NCBI GenBank assembly: GCA_937891665.1
Contig: CALAGS010000100.1
Location: 1 to 40,861 of the forward strand
DNA length: 40,861 bases
DNA from: an uncultured Burkholderiales bacterium
Lineage (GTDB): Bacteria; Pseudomonadota; Gammaproteobacteria; Burkholderiales; Burkholderiaceae_C
Direction of reading: 5' to 3'
Of this stretch, positions 8,146 to 16,661 are shown one piece after another. A model generated the notes under the pieces. That model did not search any database. It was not told where the DNA came from and was given only the letters and a program-made list of their open reading frames with translations. A program made the translations under genes and the position numbers. Each line of letters starts with the position of its first letter. Position 1 is the first letter of the stretch.

Positions 8146-8880
8146 TCAGATGGTCATGCCGCCATCGACCATGTAAGCGTTGCCCGTTGCAAAGATGGCT
8201 TCGTCTGAGGCCAAGAAAACAATGATAGGCGCAATTTCATGGGCTTGCGCCAAACGCCCCATAGGTTGACGGGCAATGAAGTTTTTGCGCGCTTGAACGG
8301 GGTCGGCTTCTGCATTGATCCGATCATGCAAAGAAGGTGTTTCTACCGTGCCAGGGCAAATGGCGTTGCAGCGAATGCCCTTGGTCACATAGTCTGCGGC
8401 CACGCTTTTGGTGAGGCCTATGACGGCAGCTTTGGACGCGCCATAGATGAACCGATTGGGCAAACCACGCACGCTAGAGCACACACTGGCCATGTTGATG
8501 ATGCTACCGCCACCTTGCTCCAGCATTTTGGGCAACACCGCTTGAATCATCCAAAACTGCGCGCGCGCATTGAGATTGAATGCAAATTCCCAGTCTTTGT
8601 CGGTGGCTTGCAAAATGGTGCCGCCATGAACCACGCCTGCGCAATTGAACAGCGCGTCAATGCGCGGAATGAGGGCCACTTGCTTGTGAATGTCGTCTTT
8701 GTTCATCACATCAAGGACGGCCGTGTGAACATTGGCAACCCCTGCATAGCTTTTGAGCAATTCAGGGTTGACATCGGTGGCCCAGACTGTGGCGCCCTCT
8801 GCCGCCATGGCCATGACCGCAGCGTGACCAATGCCTTGGCCAGCAGCCGTTACCAAAATGTTTTTGTTTTTAAGTCGCAT
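8146..8880 (-). CDS. SDR-family dehydrogenase, resembles 2-keto-3-deoxy-L-fuconate dehydrogenase/BDH2
   Basis: The 244-residue protein has the cofactor loop TAAGQGIG (11-18), NCAG (79-82), and the catalytic residues Ser132, Tyr146 and Lys150. The TAAGQGIG loop, the ATDVNPE adenine-binding segment and the RQPMGRLAQAHEIAP motif are those of the BDH2/DHRS6 branch, which includes bacterial 2-keto-3-deoxy-L-fuconate 4-dehydrogenase. I chose the ATG at 8880, which overlaps the upstream dehydratase by 11 bases; a longer in-frame start at 8922 would overlap it much more. Right after a sugar-acid dehydratase and upstream of an FAH hydrolase, oxidation of a 2-keto-3-deoxy acid to a diketo acid is the natural role. 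Confidence 0.85.
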   Translation of the reverse strand: MRLKNKNILVTAAGQGIGHAAVMAMAAEGATVWATDVNPELLKSYAGVANVHTAVLDVMNKDDIHKQVALIPRIDALFNCAGVVHGGTILQATDKDWEFAFNLNARAQFWMIQAVLPKMLEQGGGSIINMASVCSSVRGLPNRFIYGASKAAVIGLTKSVAADYVTKGIRCNAICPGTVETPSLHDRINAEADPVQARKNFIARQPMGRLAQAHEIAPIIVFLASDEAIFATGNAYMVDGGMTI

Positions 8881-9988
8881 GTTTGATCTCCAAATAAATC
8901 TTTTGCCGTTTTTGAATGGCATCCCAATTCCAATCTATGCCCAAACCATGTGCATCCGGCGGAATTGCAAAGCCGTCTTCAACTTTCATACGCGAGTGCG
9001 TGATGTCATCCAATTGAGGAATGTATTCCACCCAGGTGGCATTTGGCACTGCCGCACACAAACTGACGTGCAATTCCATCAGGAAGTGGGGGCACACGGG
9101 CACATCAAATGTTTCAGCCAAATGGGCCGTTTTGATCCAGGGTGTGATGCCCCCAATGCGGGACACATCGGGTTGCACCACACTGCAGGCACCTTGCTCT
9201 AAATACTCGCGAAATTGCATCGGGTGGTACATCGATTCGCCCACCGCGACTGGAATGCTGGTGTGCTCACGCAAATGCCGATGGCCACTGATGTCTTCTG
9301 CAGGCAAGGGCTCTTCCAGCCATGCCAAATCAAGCCCGTCAAAGGCTTTGGCGCGGCGAACCACTTCTGCGCGGTGAAAGCCTTGGTTGGCGTCGGTCAT
9401 AATTTCAAACCCAGGCCCTACAGCATCTCGCACAGCCGACAACCGGGCCACATCTTCGCTAACGTGCGGCCTGCCAATTTTGATTTTGGCGCCTTTGAAG
9501 CCGTCAGCTTTTGCTTTGAGGGTTTGCTCGACCAACACCTGGGGGGACAACTGCAACCAGCCGCCCTCTGTGGTGTAAAGCGGCACCCTGCTTTGGGCAC
9601 CGCCCAACAATTGCCACAACGGCAAAGCTTGGCTTTGAGCTCGCCAATCCCACAACGCGGTGTCAACGCAAGCCAGCGCCAAGCTGGTCATGGCACCCAC
9701 TGCTGTCGCATGCGTGTGAAAAAACAAATCTTTCCAAATGGCTTCAATGTGAATGGGATTTTTGCCCAACAGCCGCGGCACCAAATGGTCTTTGAGCAAG
9801 GCCACCACCGAGCTACCGCCCGTGCCAATGGTGTAGGCGTAGCCTGTAGCCTGGATGCCATCACTGCAAACCAAGGTGAGCAAGATGGTTTCTTGGGTGA
9901 CAAAGGATTGAATGGCGTCGGTGCGCTCAACCTTCGGCGGCAAGTTGACTTGACGCAAGAAAACGCGATCGATGGTGACTGAAGTCAT
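8870..9988 (-). CDS. Enolase-superfamily sugar-acid dehydratase (mandelate racemase subgroup)
   Basis: This 372-residue protein carries the full mandelate-racemase active site: the K-x-K base pair K168/K170 (GAKIKIG), metal ligands D199 (TDANQG), E225 (WLEEP) and E251 (VGES), and the Asp-His dyad D274 (QPDVSRIGG) and H301 (CPHF). The segment after the His, ELHVSLCAAVPN, resembles L-talarate/galactarate dehydratase and related acid-sugar dehydratases. It should turn an aldonate or aldarate into a 2-keto-3-deoxy acid. The ATG at 9988 fits the family start; an upstream in-frame ATG at 10105 would run through the shared regulatory region. It leads the leftward arm, divergent from the GntR gene. 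The substrate is not determined. Confidence 0.88.
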   Translation of the reverse strand: MTSVTIDRVFLRQVNLPPKVERTDAIQSFVTQETILLTLVCSDGIQATGYAYTIGTGGSSVVALLKDHLVPRLLGKNPIHIEAIWKDLFFHTHATAVGAMTSLALACVDTALWDWRAQSQALPLWQLLGGAQSRVPLYTTEGGWLQLSPQVLVEQTLKAKADGFKGAKIKIGRPHVSEDVARLSAVRDAVGPGFEIMTDANQGFHRAEVVRRAKAFDGLDLAWLEEPLPAEDISGHRHLREHTSIPVAVGESMYHPMQFREYLEQGACSVVQPDVSRIGGITPWIKTAHLAETFDVPVCPHFLMELHVSLCAAVPNATWVEYIPQLDDITHSRMKVEDGFAIPPDAHGLGIDWNWDAIQKRQKIYLEIKHAT

Positions 9989-10076
9989 GTGGGTGGAAAA
10001 ATTGTTTGAGAAAAGTTCGGGTTTGTGCGTATCAAAACAGGCTTGACCCTCACTCCGGTTCCATGTGAAGATTGTG

Positions 10077-10095
10077 CAACTGGTCTGACCAATTG
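10077..10095. promoter_or_regulatory. FadR/GntR-type operator between the divergent sugar-acid arms
   Basis: CAACTGGTCTGACCAATTG is a 19-base palindrome with one arm mismatch. Its core TGGTCTGACCA fits the TNGTNNNACNA consensus of FadR-subfamily GntR regulators exactly. It lies almost midway between the two divergent start codons, 89 bases from the dehydratase and 93 from the gntR gene, so one dimer could control both arms and the regulator itself. Confidence 0.8.
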
Positions 10096-10187
10096 TCCAA
10101 TTCACGTATTCCCTGACTTATTGAATTCAACGCACTGTCAATTCACCATTCACTCAAGGCCATTTTCCTCAGAACCTCACCGCCCTC

Positions 10188-10910
10188 ATGTCAGACAAGT
10201 CTCTCGAACCTCAACGGCTTTACCGCCAAATTGCCAAACAAATCCAGACGCTCATTTCGTCTGGCGAGTTTGCAGTAGGTTCACGTTTGCCTGCAGAGCG
10301 CGACTTGGCCACCCAATTGAAGGTCAGCCGTCCTTCGGTGCGCGAGGCCCTCATTGCGCTGGAGGTGGAAGGCGTCATAGAGGTCCGAACAGGTTCAGGC
10401 ATTTACGTCAAATCACTCGGTAAACAAGGGCATGCCAAGGCAAGCAAACACAATGCGATGCTTGAATGGGGGCCGCTTGAGGTCATGCGGGCTCGCTTCC
10501 TTATCGAAGCCGAAACGGCGGCCATGGCCGCAGAAAACGCCTCGGCCAATGACCTGAAAGCCATGAGATTGGCCCTCAAAGGCATGCAAAAAGATGCCAA
10601 GGCGGGTCGCATACCCCGTGACCATGACATTGCGTTTCACATGGCCATTGCCAACGCCTGCGCCAACAGCGTCATGCTCGACACATTAGACCAATACCTT
10701 CAGGCCAGAACAGGCCCCTTGTTTGAACGCTTGGGTGATTATTTTGAATCACCCGCATCGTGGGCTGCCGCTATTTCGGAGCACGAAGCCGTCCTTCAAG
10801 CCATTGACACAAAAGACTCACAAGGCGCCCGCAGAGCCATGCAAAAGCACTTGCGACAAGCCCACAAAAGATTCAGCGCTAGCTGGCGAAGCGCGCCCTC
10901 TCGTTCTTAG
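10188..10910 (+). CDS. GntR-family (FadR subfamily) regulator of the sugar-acid locus
   Basis: The 240-residue protein has an N-terminal winged helix (about 10-75, with LPAERDLATQLKVSRPSVREALIALE and the wing GVIEVRTGSGIYV) followed by an FCD ligand domain. The FCD metal ligands appear to be D147, H151, H199 and H221. UxuR, ExuR and LldR-like regulators belong to this subfamily and usually bind an uronate or other hydroxy acid. It is the first gene of the rightward arm, 46 bases ahead of dctP. The perfect FadR-type site at 10077-10095 is the likely operator, implying autoregulation. The ligand is inferred from the neighbours. Confidence 0.92.
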   Translation: MSDKSLEPQRLYRQIAKQIQTLISSGEFAVGSRLPAERDLATQLKVSRPSVREALIALEVEGVIEVRTGSGIYVKSLGKQGHAKASKHNAMLEWGPLEVMRARFLIEAETAAMAAENASANDLKAMRLALKGMQKDAKAGRIPRDHDIAFHMAIANACANSVMLDTLDQYLQARTGPLFERLGDYFESPASWAAAISEHEAVLQAIDTKDSQGARRAMQKHLRQAHKRFSASWRSAPSRS

Positions 10911-10956
10911 TTTTTCGCCAGCAAATCAAAATTTTTTCTAACCACAAGGAGACAAC

Positions 10957-11955
10957 ATGACTACCAAACGAAATGCACTGAAATCGCTCGCTACGGCCAG
11001 CGCCATTGCGCTGGGCCTTTTAGGAGCCATGGGCAGCGGCGTTGCGCAAGCGCAAACCAAATTGAAATGGGCGCACGTGTACGAAACTTCAGAGGCTTAT
11101 CACACTGAATCTGTGTGGGCTGCCGACGAAATCAAAAAACGCACCAACGGCAAATTTGAAATTCAAGTTTTCCCTGCATCCACTCTGGGCAAAGAAACCG
11201 ACATCAACCAAGGCCTCACTTTGGGCACGGTCGACATGATCATCAGCGGCCCATCATTTGCAGCTCGAGCCTATCCGCGTTTTGGCATTGCTTACTACCC
11301 CTTCATCTTCCGCGATGGCGACCACCTCATTGCTTACTCTAAGAGCCCCGTGTTTGCAGAGATGGTGAATGAGTTCCGTGCCAAAACTGGCATTCAGGTA
11401 ACGGCCTACACCTACTACGGCGCACGCCACACCACCGCGCAAAAAGCTTTCACCAACTGCGCCGGCATGAAGGGCATCAAAATTCGCGTGCCAGATGTAC
11501 CCGCTTACCGCGCCACGCCTGAAGCTTGCGGTGCCAACCCTACGCCAATTGCATTTGCTGAAGTTTATTTGGCATTGCAAAACGGAACAGTGGAAGCTCA
11601 AGAAAATCCATTGACCACCATTGAAGCCAAGAAGTTTTTTGAAGTTCAAAAAGCCATCATGCTCACCGGTCACATTGTCGATGGCTTGACTACGCAAATT
11701 GCCCCTCACGTTTGGAACAAGCTTTCTGATGCAGAGAAGAAAGTTTTCTCAGATGTCACGCAAGAAGCTGCTGTGCGCGCAACCGCCAAGATCAAAGCAC
11801 GTGAGGCTGAGTTGGTTGGCGAATTCAAGAAGAAAGGCCTGCAAATTGTGCAAGTCGATCGCAAGTCATTCCAAGACGCTGTCTTGAAAAACAAGCCCCT
11901 TGAATCGATGGGTTTCACCAAGGCTGACTTCGACAAAATTCAAGCTGCCAAGTAA
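10957..11955 (+). CDS. dctP: TRAP transporter substrate-binding protein, probably for a uronate
   Basis: The product has 332 residues. A signal peptide ends in GVAQA, with cleavage likely after residue 32, so it acts in the periplasm. The body is a DctP-type TRAP binding protein; the conserved Arg that clamps the substrate carboxylate is R177 (IKIRVPD), with further family segments SGPSFAARAYPRFG and QNGTVEAQENPL. The start has a strong AAGGAG ribosome site six bases upstream. Similar Comamonadaceae proteins bind D-glucuronate or D-galacturonate, and the downstream enzymes agree. A terminator-like hairpin separates it from dctQ, a common way to make excess binding protein relative to the membrane subunits. 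Confidence 0.92.
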   Translation: MTTKRNALKSLATASAIALGLLGAMGSGVAQAQTKLKWAHVYETSEAYHTESVWAADEIKKRTNGKFEIQVFPASTLGKETDINQGLTLGTVDMIISGPSFAARAYPRFGIAYYPFIFRDGDHLIAYSKSPVFAEMVNEFRAKTGIQVTAYTYYGARHTTAQKAFTNCAGMKGIKIRVPDVPAYRATPEACGANPTPIAFAEVYLALQNGTVEAQENPLTTIEAKKFFEVQKAIMLTGHIVDGLTTQIAPHVWNKLSDAEKKVFSDVTQEAAVRATAKIKAREAELVGEFKKKGLQIVQVDRKSFQDAVLKNKPLESMGFTKADFDKIQAAK

Positions 11956-12003
11956 GTTGTTCGAACAGTGCATCACTCTTTGGATGAAGGGTGCACTCAT
12001 ACG

Positions 12004-12038
12004 GGTCGAGCCTCAGGGCTCGACCTTTGAGTTTTTTT
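12004..12038 (+). terminator. Intra-operon terminator/attenuator between dctP and dctQ
   Basis: A perfect 9-base stem (GGTCGAGCC with GGCTCGACC, loop TCAG) is followed after six bases by seven T residues. The dctQ ribosome site (TGAGGA) begins directly after the T-run. It probably lowers expression of the downstream genes relative to dctP without ending the operon. Confidence 0.8.
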
Positions 12039-12049
12039 GAGGATTTTCC

Positions 12050-12625
12050 ATGAGCAACACCCCCGACCTAGACGCCATGCCCAAAGTGATGGGCGACGAT
12101 GGTCAGTTTCACGCCGTTGACGAAGAAGTTGATTTGTCTGGCACCCCTATTGAAGCCTGGGTGGCCTTGGGATTCTTTTGGTTGCTAGGTGCAACCGTGT
12201 TCTATCAATTTTTTACCCGATACGTGCTCAATAACTCAGCATCTTGGACCGAGGAAATTGCGCGTTATCTCTTGATTGCCGTTGTCTTCACAGGCGCCAC
12301 CATTGGCGTGGCCAAAAATAACCACATTCAAGTGGACTTTTTCTACAAATTCATGCCCGCTTGGATGTCCAAACTCATGAGCCACTTGGTCGACATCATG
12401 CGCATTGCATTTTTTGGTGCAGCTACTTTTCTAACGGGACAAATGATGGAAAAGCTGGGTACTTACAAAATGACCATCATTGATTTGCCCATGAATTTGG
12501 TTTACGGCGTGGTCATGGCTGGCTTTGCAGCCATGTGTTTGCGCGCTATCTGGGTCATGAAAATTCATTGGCAACGTGGCTATACCGTGTTGCAGCGTCC
12601 CGAGTCAGAGATGACAGACCGTTGA
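12050..12625 (+). CDS. dctQ: TRAP transporter small membrane subunit
   Basis: The 191-residue protein has four predicted membrane segments typical of DctQ: about 37-55, 77-95, 120-140 and 155-175. The conserved segment SASWTEEIARYLLIAVVFTG is present, along with GVAKNNHIQVDFF. The N-terminus before the first helix is longer and more acidic than usual (about 35 residues). It pairs with the large DctM subunit in the inner membrane to import the substrate delivered by DctP using a sodium gradient. The dctM gene follows after 31 bases. Confidence 0.9.
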   Translation: MSNTPDLDAMPKVMGDDGQFHAVDEEVDLSGTPIEAWVALGFFWLLGATVFYQFFTRYVLNNSASWTEEIARYLLIAVVFTGATIGVAKNNHIQVDFFYKFMPAWMSKLMSHLVDIMRIAFFGAATFLTGQMMEKLGTYKMTIIDLPMNLVYGVVMAGFAAMCLRAIWVMKIHWQRGYTVLQRPESEMTDR

Positions 12626-12656
12626 TCGCTTCATTTCGACGCTTGAAAGAAAAGAC

Positions 12657-14051
12657 ATGTTAAAAATTTTATTCTTGTTGCTTATGAGTGGTGGCATTCC
12701 GGTGGCCATTGCCATGGCGGGTGCCTCACTCATTTATTTATTCTGGACACAAAGCTCGCCCCCCTTCGTGGTCATTCACCGCATGGTGTCTGGTATTGAC
12801 AGCTTCCCCTTGTTGGCAGTGCCCTTCTTTATTTTGGCCGGCAACCTCATGAACAATGCCGGCATTACCAACCGCATTTACAACTTCGCTTTGGCTTTGG
12901 TGGGTTGGATGAAAGGTGGCTTGGGTCATGTGAATGTGGTGGGCTCGGTGGTGTTTGCCGGCATGAGTGGCACCGCCATTGCGGATGCTGCAGGCTTGGG
13001 CACCATTGAAATCAAGGCCATGAAAGACCACGGCTACAGCACCGAATTTGCGGTGGGCGTGACAGCTGCTTCTGCCACCCTAGGCCCCATCATTCCACCG
13101 AGCTTACCCTTTGTGATTTACGGCATGATGGCCAACGTTTCAGTCGGATCATTGTTTTTAGCGGGCATCTTGCCGGGTATCTTGATGGCCTTACTGATGA
13201 TGGTCACCGTGGCTTACTTTGCCCACAAAAACAATTGGGGTGCAGATGTCAAGTTTGAATGGCCCCGTGTTTTAAAAGCCTTGGCCGAAACTGCCGTTGT
13301 CATTGGTTGGCCGCTTGGTGTTTGGGGCTTGGTGACCTTGCTAGAAACACCACCCCAGTTGACGGTGTTTGTGGCACTCGGATTTTTATTCATCACCGAC
13401 AAACTTTTCAAGTTCCAAGCTGTGCTGCCCATCATGACCCCTGTGCTGCTCATTGGCGGTATGACCACTGGCGTATTCACACCTACAGAAGGTGCCATTG
13501 CAGCCTGTGTCTGGGCCATCATTCTCGGATTTTTCTGGTATCGCACGCTGAACTTCAAAATGTTTGTGAAGATTTGCTTGGACACCGTCGAGACCACAGC
13601 CACCGTCATGTTCATTGTGGCGGCCGCCAGCATCTTTGGTTGGATGCTCACAGCCACTGGCGTCACAGCGGCCATCAGCGATTGGGTCCTAGGATTCACG
13701 CAAGAGCCTTGGAAGTTTTTGCTGTTGGCCAATTTGCTCATGCTGTTCGTGGGTTGCTTCTTAGAGCCCACTGCCGCCATCACCATCCTTGTTCCCATCT
13801 TGGTTCCCATCTGCCAAAAGCTGGGCATCGACTTGGTTCACTTTGGTTTGATCATGGTGCTCAACCTCATGATTGGTCTGTTGCACCCGCCTATGGGCAT
13901 GGTACTGTTTGTCTTGGCGCGTGTGGCCAAACTCAGCGTTGAAAGAACCACTGCCGCCATCCTTCCTTGGCTATTCCCTTTGCTAGGCAGCTTGGCCGTC
14001 ATCACCTACGTGCCCAGCTTGGTGCTTTGGCTTCCTAAAAAGTTTTTTTGA
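12657..14051 (+). CDS. dctM: TRAP transporter large membrane subunit
   Basis: This is a 464-residue, highly hydrophobic protein with roughly a dozen membrane helices, as in DctM. Family segments include FPLLAVPFFILAGNLMN (about 50-66), the GMSGTAIADAAGLGTIEI stretch after it, ATLGPIIPPSLPFVIYG, FTPTEGAIAACVWA and LHPPMGMVLFV. It is somewhat longer than the usual 425-430 residues, mainly in a central region around 215-265. It forms the ion-coupled transport channel. The uxaA start follows only 9 bases after its stop, so the transporter and enzymes should be co-transcribed. Confidence 0.93.
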   Translation: MLKILFLLLMSGGIPVAIAMAGASLIYLFWTQSSPPFVVIHRMVSGIDSFPLLAVPFFILAGNLMNNAGITNRIYNFALALVGWMKGGLGHVNVVGSVVFAGMSGTAIADAAGLGTIEIKAMKDHGYSTEFAVGVTAASATLGPIIPPSLPFVIYGMMANVSVGSLFLAGILPGILMALLMMVTVAYFAHKNNWGADVKFEWPRVLKALAETAVVIGWPLGVWGLVTLLETPPQLTVFVALGFLFITDKLFKFQAVLPIMTPVLLIGGMTTGVFTPTEGAIAACVWAIILGFFWYRTLNFKMFVKICLDTVETTATVMFIVAAASIFGWMLTATGVTAAISDWVLGFTQEPWKFLLLANLLMLFVGCFLEPTAAITILVPILVPICQKLGIDLVHFGLIMVLNLMIGLLHPPMGMVLFVLARVAKLSVERTTAAILPWLFPLLGSLAVITYVPSLVLWLPKKFF

Positions 14052-14060
14052 GATCAAACC

Positions 14061-15587
14061 ATGAGTGTATTTATTCGACTTCATTCTGCCGATGACGTGG
14101 TCATTGCGCGTGCCCAACTCATGAGCGGAGCCAGTGTGGAGGGCGTGCCTGTTAAAGGCCTTATTCCACCCGGCCACAAAGTGGCCACGCGCGCCATTCA
14201 AGCCGGGCAGCCCGTGCGCCGTTACAACCAAATCATTGGCTTTGCCAGTGCGGCCATCCAGCCCGGCGAGCATGTGCACACGCACAACCTCAACATGGGG
14301 TCCGAGAAGGGCAACTTCGAGCGTGACTACGCCATTGGCCAAGACGTGAAGCCAGAGACGCCACGCAAACACGCCACGTTCATGGGCATTCAACGATCAG
14401 ATGGCCGTGTTGCCACACGCAATTACATTGGCGTGCTGTCCAGTGTCAATTGTTCAGCCACGGCCGCACGCGCTATTGCCGATCATTTTTCGAAGCGCAA
14501 CAACCCTGCTGCGCTGGCCAACTTCCCCCAAGTCGATGGCGTGGTGGCTTTAACGCACGGCACCGGTTGCGGCATGGACACTGAAGGTTTGGGCATGCAG
14601 TTGTTAGAGCGCACCTTGGCAGGCTATGCCACGCACGCTAACTTTTGGGGCGTGGTGGTGGTGGGCTTGGGCTGTGAGTCCAATCAACTCAAAACCTGGT
14701 TGGCACACAGCAGCTTGCGCGAAGGCGACACACTCAAGGTGTTCAACATTCAAGACACGGGCGGTACGCGCCTGACGGTTGAAAAAGGCATTGCCCTCAT
14801 TGAAGACATGTTGCCACGTGCCAACCAAGTCAAGCGCGAGCCTTGCAGCGCAGAACACATCACCATTGGCTTGCAATGTGGTGGCTCTGATGGTTACTCC
14901 GGTATCAGCGCCAACCCCGCGTTAGGCGCTGCCGTCGACTTGTTGGTTCAACACGGTGGCACGGCCATCTTGAGCGAAACCCCTGAAATTTATGGCGCCG
15001 AGCATTTGCTCACACGCCGCGCTGTCAAACCCGAAGTGGCGCAAAAACTCATTGACCGCATTCACTGGTGGGAGAACTACACCGAAATCAACGGTGGCGA
15101 GATGAACAACAACCCCTCACCTGGCAACAAAGCCGGTGGCCTGACCACCATCTTGGAAAAGTCTTTAGGCGCTGTGGCCAAAGGCGGTACCAGCAACTTG
15201 CAAGCTGTTTACGAATACGCAGAACCTGTCGATGCGCATGGCTTTGTTTACATGGACACACCAGGCTATGACCCGGTCAGTGCCACAGGCCAAGTGGCCG
15301 GTGGCGCCAATCTCATTTGCTTCACCACGGGCCGTGGCAGCGCCTATGGCTGCGCGCCCTCCCCCAGTTTGAAGTTTTCTACCAACACCGCTTTGTGGAA
15401 AAAACAAGAAGAAGACATGGACCTGAATTGCGGTGAGATTGTTGACAACGGCGTGAGCGTTGCCGACATGGGTCAGCGCATTTTTGACATGATTTTAAAA
15501 GCAGCCTCTGGCGAACCTACCAAAAGCGAGCAACATGGCTACGGGCAAAATGAGTTTGTGCCATGGCAAGTTGGCGCGGTCATGTAA
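14061..15587 (+). CDS. uxaA: UxaA-family altronate dehydratase
   Basis: The 508-residue enzyme has an N-terminal SAF domain (about 1-95) and the large C-terminal UxaA domain. Conserved cysteine-containing stretches are HGTGCGMD, VGLGCESNQ, LQCGGSDGYSG and GSAYGCAPSPSLKFSTN, which fit an iron-dependent dehydratase. It converts D-altronate to 2-keto-3-deoxy-D-gluconate in the galacturonate pathway. Galactarate dehydratase (GarD) is the main related alternative, but length and pattern agree better with UxaA. Its neighbours, a UxuB/UxaB-type reductase and ManD, support a hexuronate role. Confidence 0.88.
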   Translation: MSVFIRLHSADDVVIARAQLMSGASVEGVPVKGLIPPGHKVATRAIQAGQPVRRYNQIIGFASAAIQPGEHVHTHNLNMGSEKGNFERDYAIGQDVKPETPRKHATFMGIQRSDGRVATRNYIGVLSSVNCSATAARAIADHFSKRNNPAALANFPQVDGVVALTHGTGCGMDTEGLGMQLLERTLAGYATHANFWGVVVVGLGCESNQLKTWLAHSSLREGDTLKVFNIQDTGGTRLTVEKGIALIEDMLPRANQVKREPCSAEHITIGLQCGGSDGYSGISANPALGAAVDLLVQHGGTAILSETPEIYGAEHLLTRRAVKPEVAQKLIDRIHWWENYTEINGGEMNNNPSPGNKAGGLTTILEKSLGAVAKGGTSNLQAVYEYAEPVDAHGFVYMDTPGYDPVSATGQVAGGANLICFTTGRGSAYGCAPSPSLKFSTNTALWKKQEEDMDLNCGEIVDNGVSVADMGQRIFDMILKAASGEPTKSEQHGYGQNEFVPWQVGAVM

Positions 15588-15602
15588 TTTGAAAGTCTAC
15601 TT

Positions 15603-16661
15603 ATGAGTCATTGCATTCCAGCAGATCAACTGCGACAACAAATCAGCCACATCATTCAAATGACGGGCAGTGAAATTGCCGAAGCAGAACAAGTGGCCGC
15701 CAATTTGGTCATGGCCAATTTAAGTGGTCACGACTCGCATGGTGTCGGCATGGTGCCGCGCTATGTCGACGCGGTGCTTGAAGGCGGCCTCAGCCCCAAC
15801 ACTGGCGTCAAAGTGGTGCTTGACACCGGCCCACTGCTCAACTTAGACGGCCAACGTGGCTACGGCCAAATCACGGGTGTGCAAGCCATGGAAATGGGCA
15901 TCGAACGCGCCAAACAACATGGCGTGTGCACAGTGGCGCTTAGCCGTTCGCATCACCTCGGCCGCATTGGTCACTTTGCAGAAATGGCTGTCGCACAAGG
16001 TTTGGTATCGATGCATTTTGTCAATGTGTTGTCACGGCCCGTGGTGGCACCCTTTGGCGGTGGCGATGGTCGCTTTGGCACCAACCCTTGCTGCATTGGC
16101 GTGCCCATGGGCAATCGCCCTCCCTTCGTGCTCGACTTTGCCACCAGCCGTGTGGCGCAAGGCAAGATGCGCGTGGCGCACAACAAAGGCGAGCAAGTCC
16201 CCGACGGTTATTTGATCGACGAAAACGGTCACCCCACCAACGATCCTGGTGTCGTGGTCGTACCGCAATCCAATGGCATGTTTGGCGCTCTCATGACCTT
16301 TGGTGAGCACAAAGGTTTTGGCATGGCCATGGCCTGCGAATTGTTGGGCGGCGCCCTCACTGGAGGTGACACCTGGCACCGTGAAGCAGATCACAAACGT
16401 TCTGTTTTAAATGGCATGTTGGTCATGCTCATCGACCCCGTTCGCTTGGGCACACAAGCTTCCTTTGAAAAAGAAGCTTTGGCGTTTGAAGATTGGTTGC
16501 GTCAAAGTCCGAATGCGCCAGGCACTTCAGGTGTCATGACAGCTGGCGAACCCGAACGTGCCGCGCGCGCTGAGCGTGCGCAAAATGGCATTTGGATCGA
16601 CGACGCCACTTGGGCCGAACTCCAGGCTTCAGAAGACAAGCTGAAAAATCGAAATGCCTGA
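15603..16661 (+). CDS. Malate/L-lactate dehydrogenase-family NAD(P) oxidoreductase (Ldh2/YbiC type)
   Basis: The 352-residue protein belongs to the non-Rossmann Ldh2/MDH2 family. It shows the signature SGHDSHGVGM (about 41-50), the central SRSHHLGRIGHFAEMA (about 114-129), and FGGGDGRFGTNP followed by DFATS. Members reduce or oxidise 2-hydroxy acids such as malate, lactate, ureidoglycolate or sugar-derived keto acids. In this operon it could recycle the hydroxy acid released by the FAH hydrolase, or act on a keto-deoxy acid. The last 8 bases overlap the start of uxuB, indicating translational coupling. The substrate is not determinable from sequence. Confidence 0.85.
   Translation: MSHCIPADQLRQQISHIIQMTGSEIAEAEQVAANLVMANLSGHDSHGVGMVPRYVDAVLEGGLSPNTGVKVVLDTGPLLNLDGQRGYGQITGVQAMEMGIERAKQHGVCTVALSRSHHLGRIGHFAEMAVAQGLVSMHFVNVLSRPVVAPFGGGDGRFGTNPCCIGVPMGNRPPFVLDFATSRVAQGKMRVAHNKGEQVPDGYLIDENGHPTNDPGVVVVPQSNGMFGALMTFGEHKGFGMAMACELLGGALTGGDTWHREADHKRSVLNGMLVMLIDPVRLGTQASFEKEALAFEDWLRQSPNAPGTSGVMTAGEPERAARAERAQNGIWIDDATWAELQASEDKLKNRNA

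Noticed and set aside
9215..9982. 255-residue open frame on the plus strand
   Set aside because: It lies opposite the enolase-superfamily dehydratase, whose active-site motifs are complete; the plus-strand translation matches no family and is a codon-bias shadow.
11970..11999. Hairpin AGTGCA/TGCACT downstream of dctP
   Set aside because: Only six paired bases around a large loop and no T-run; the stronger hairpin at 12004-12025 is the functional candidate.
13214..13942. Long open frames overlapping dctM (204 residues on minus, 227 on plus)
   Set aside because: Both are shadows of the dctM gene, whose helices and family motifs are unbroken through this region.
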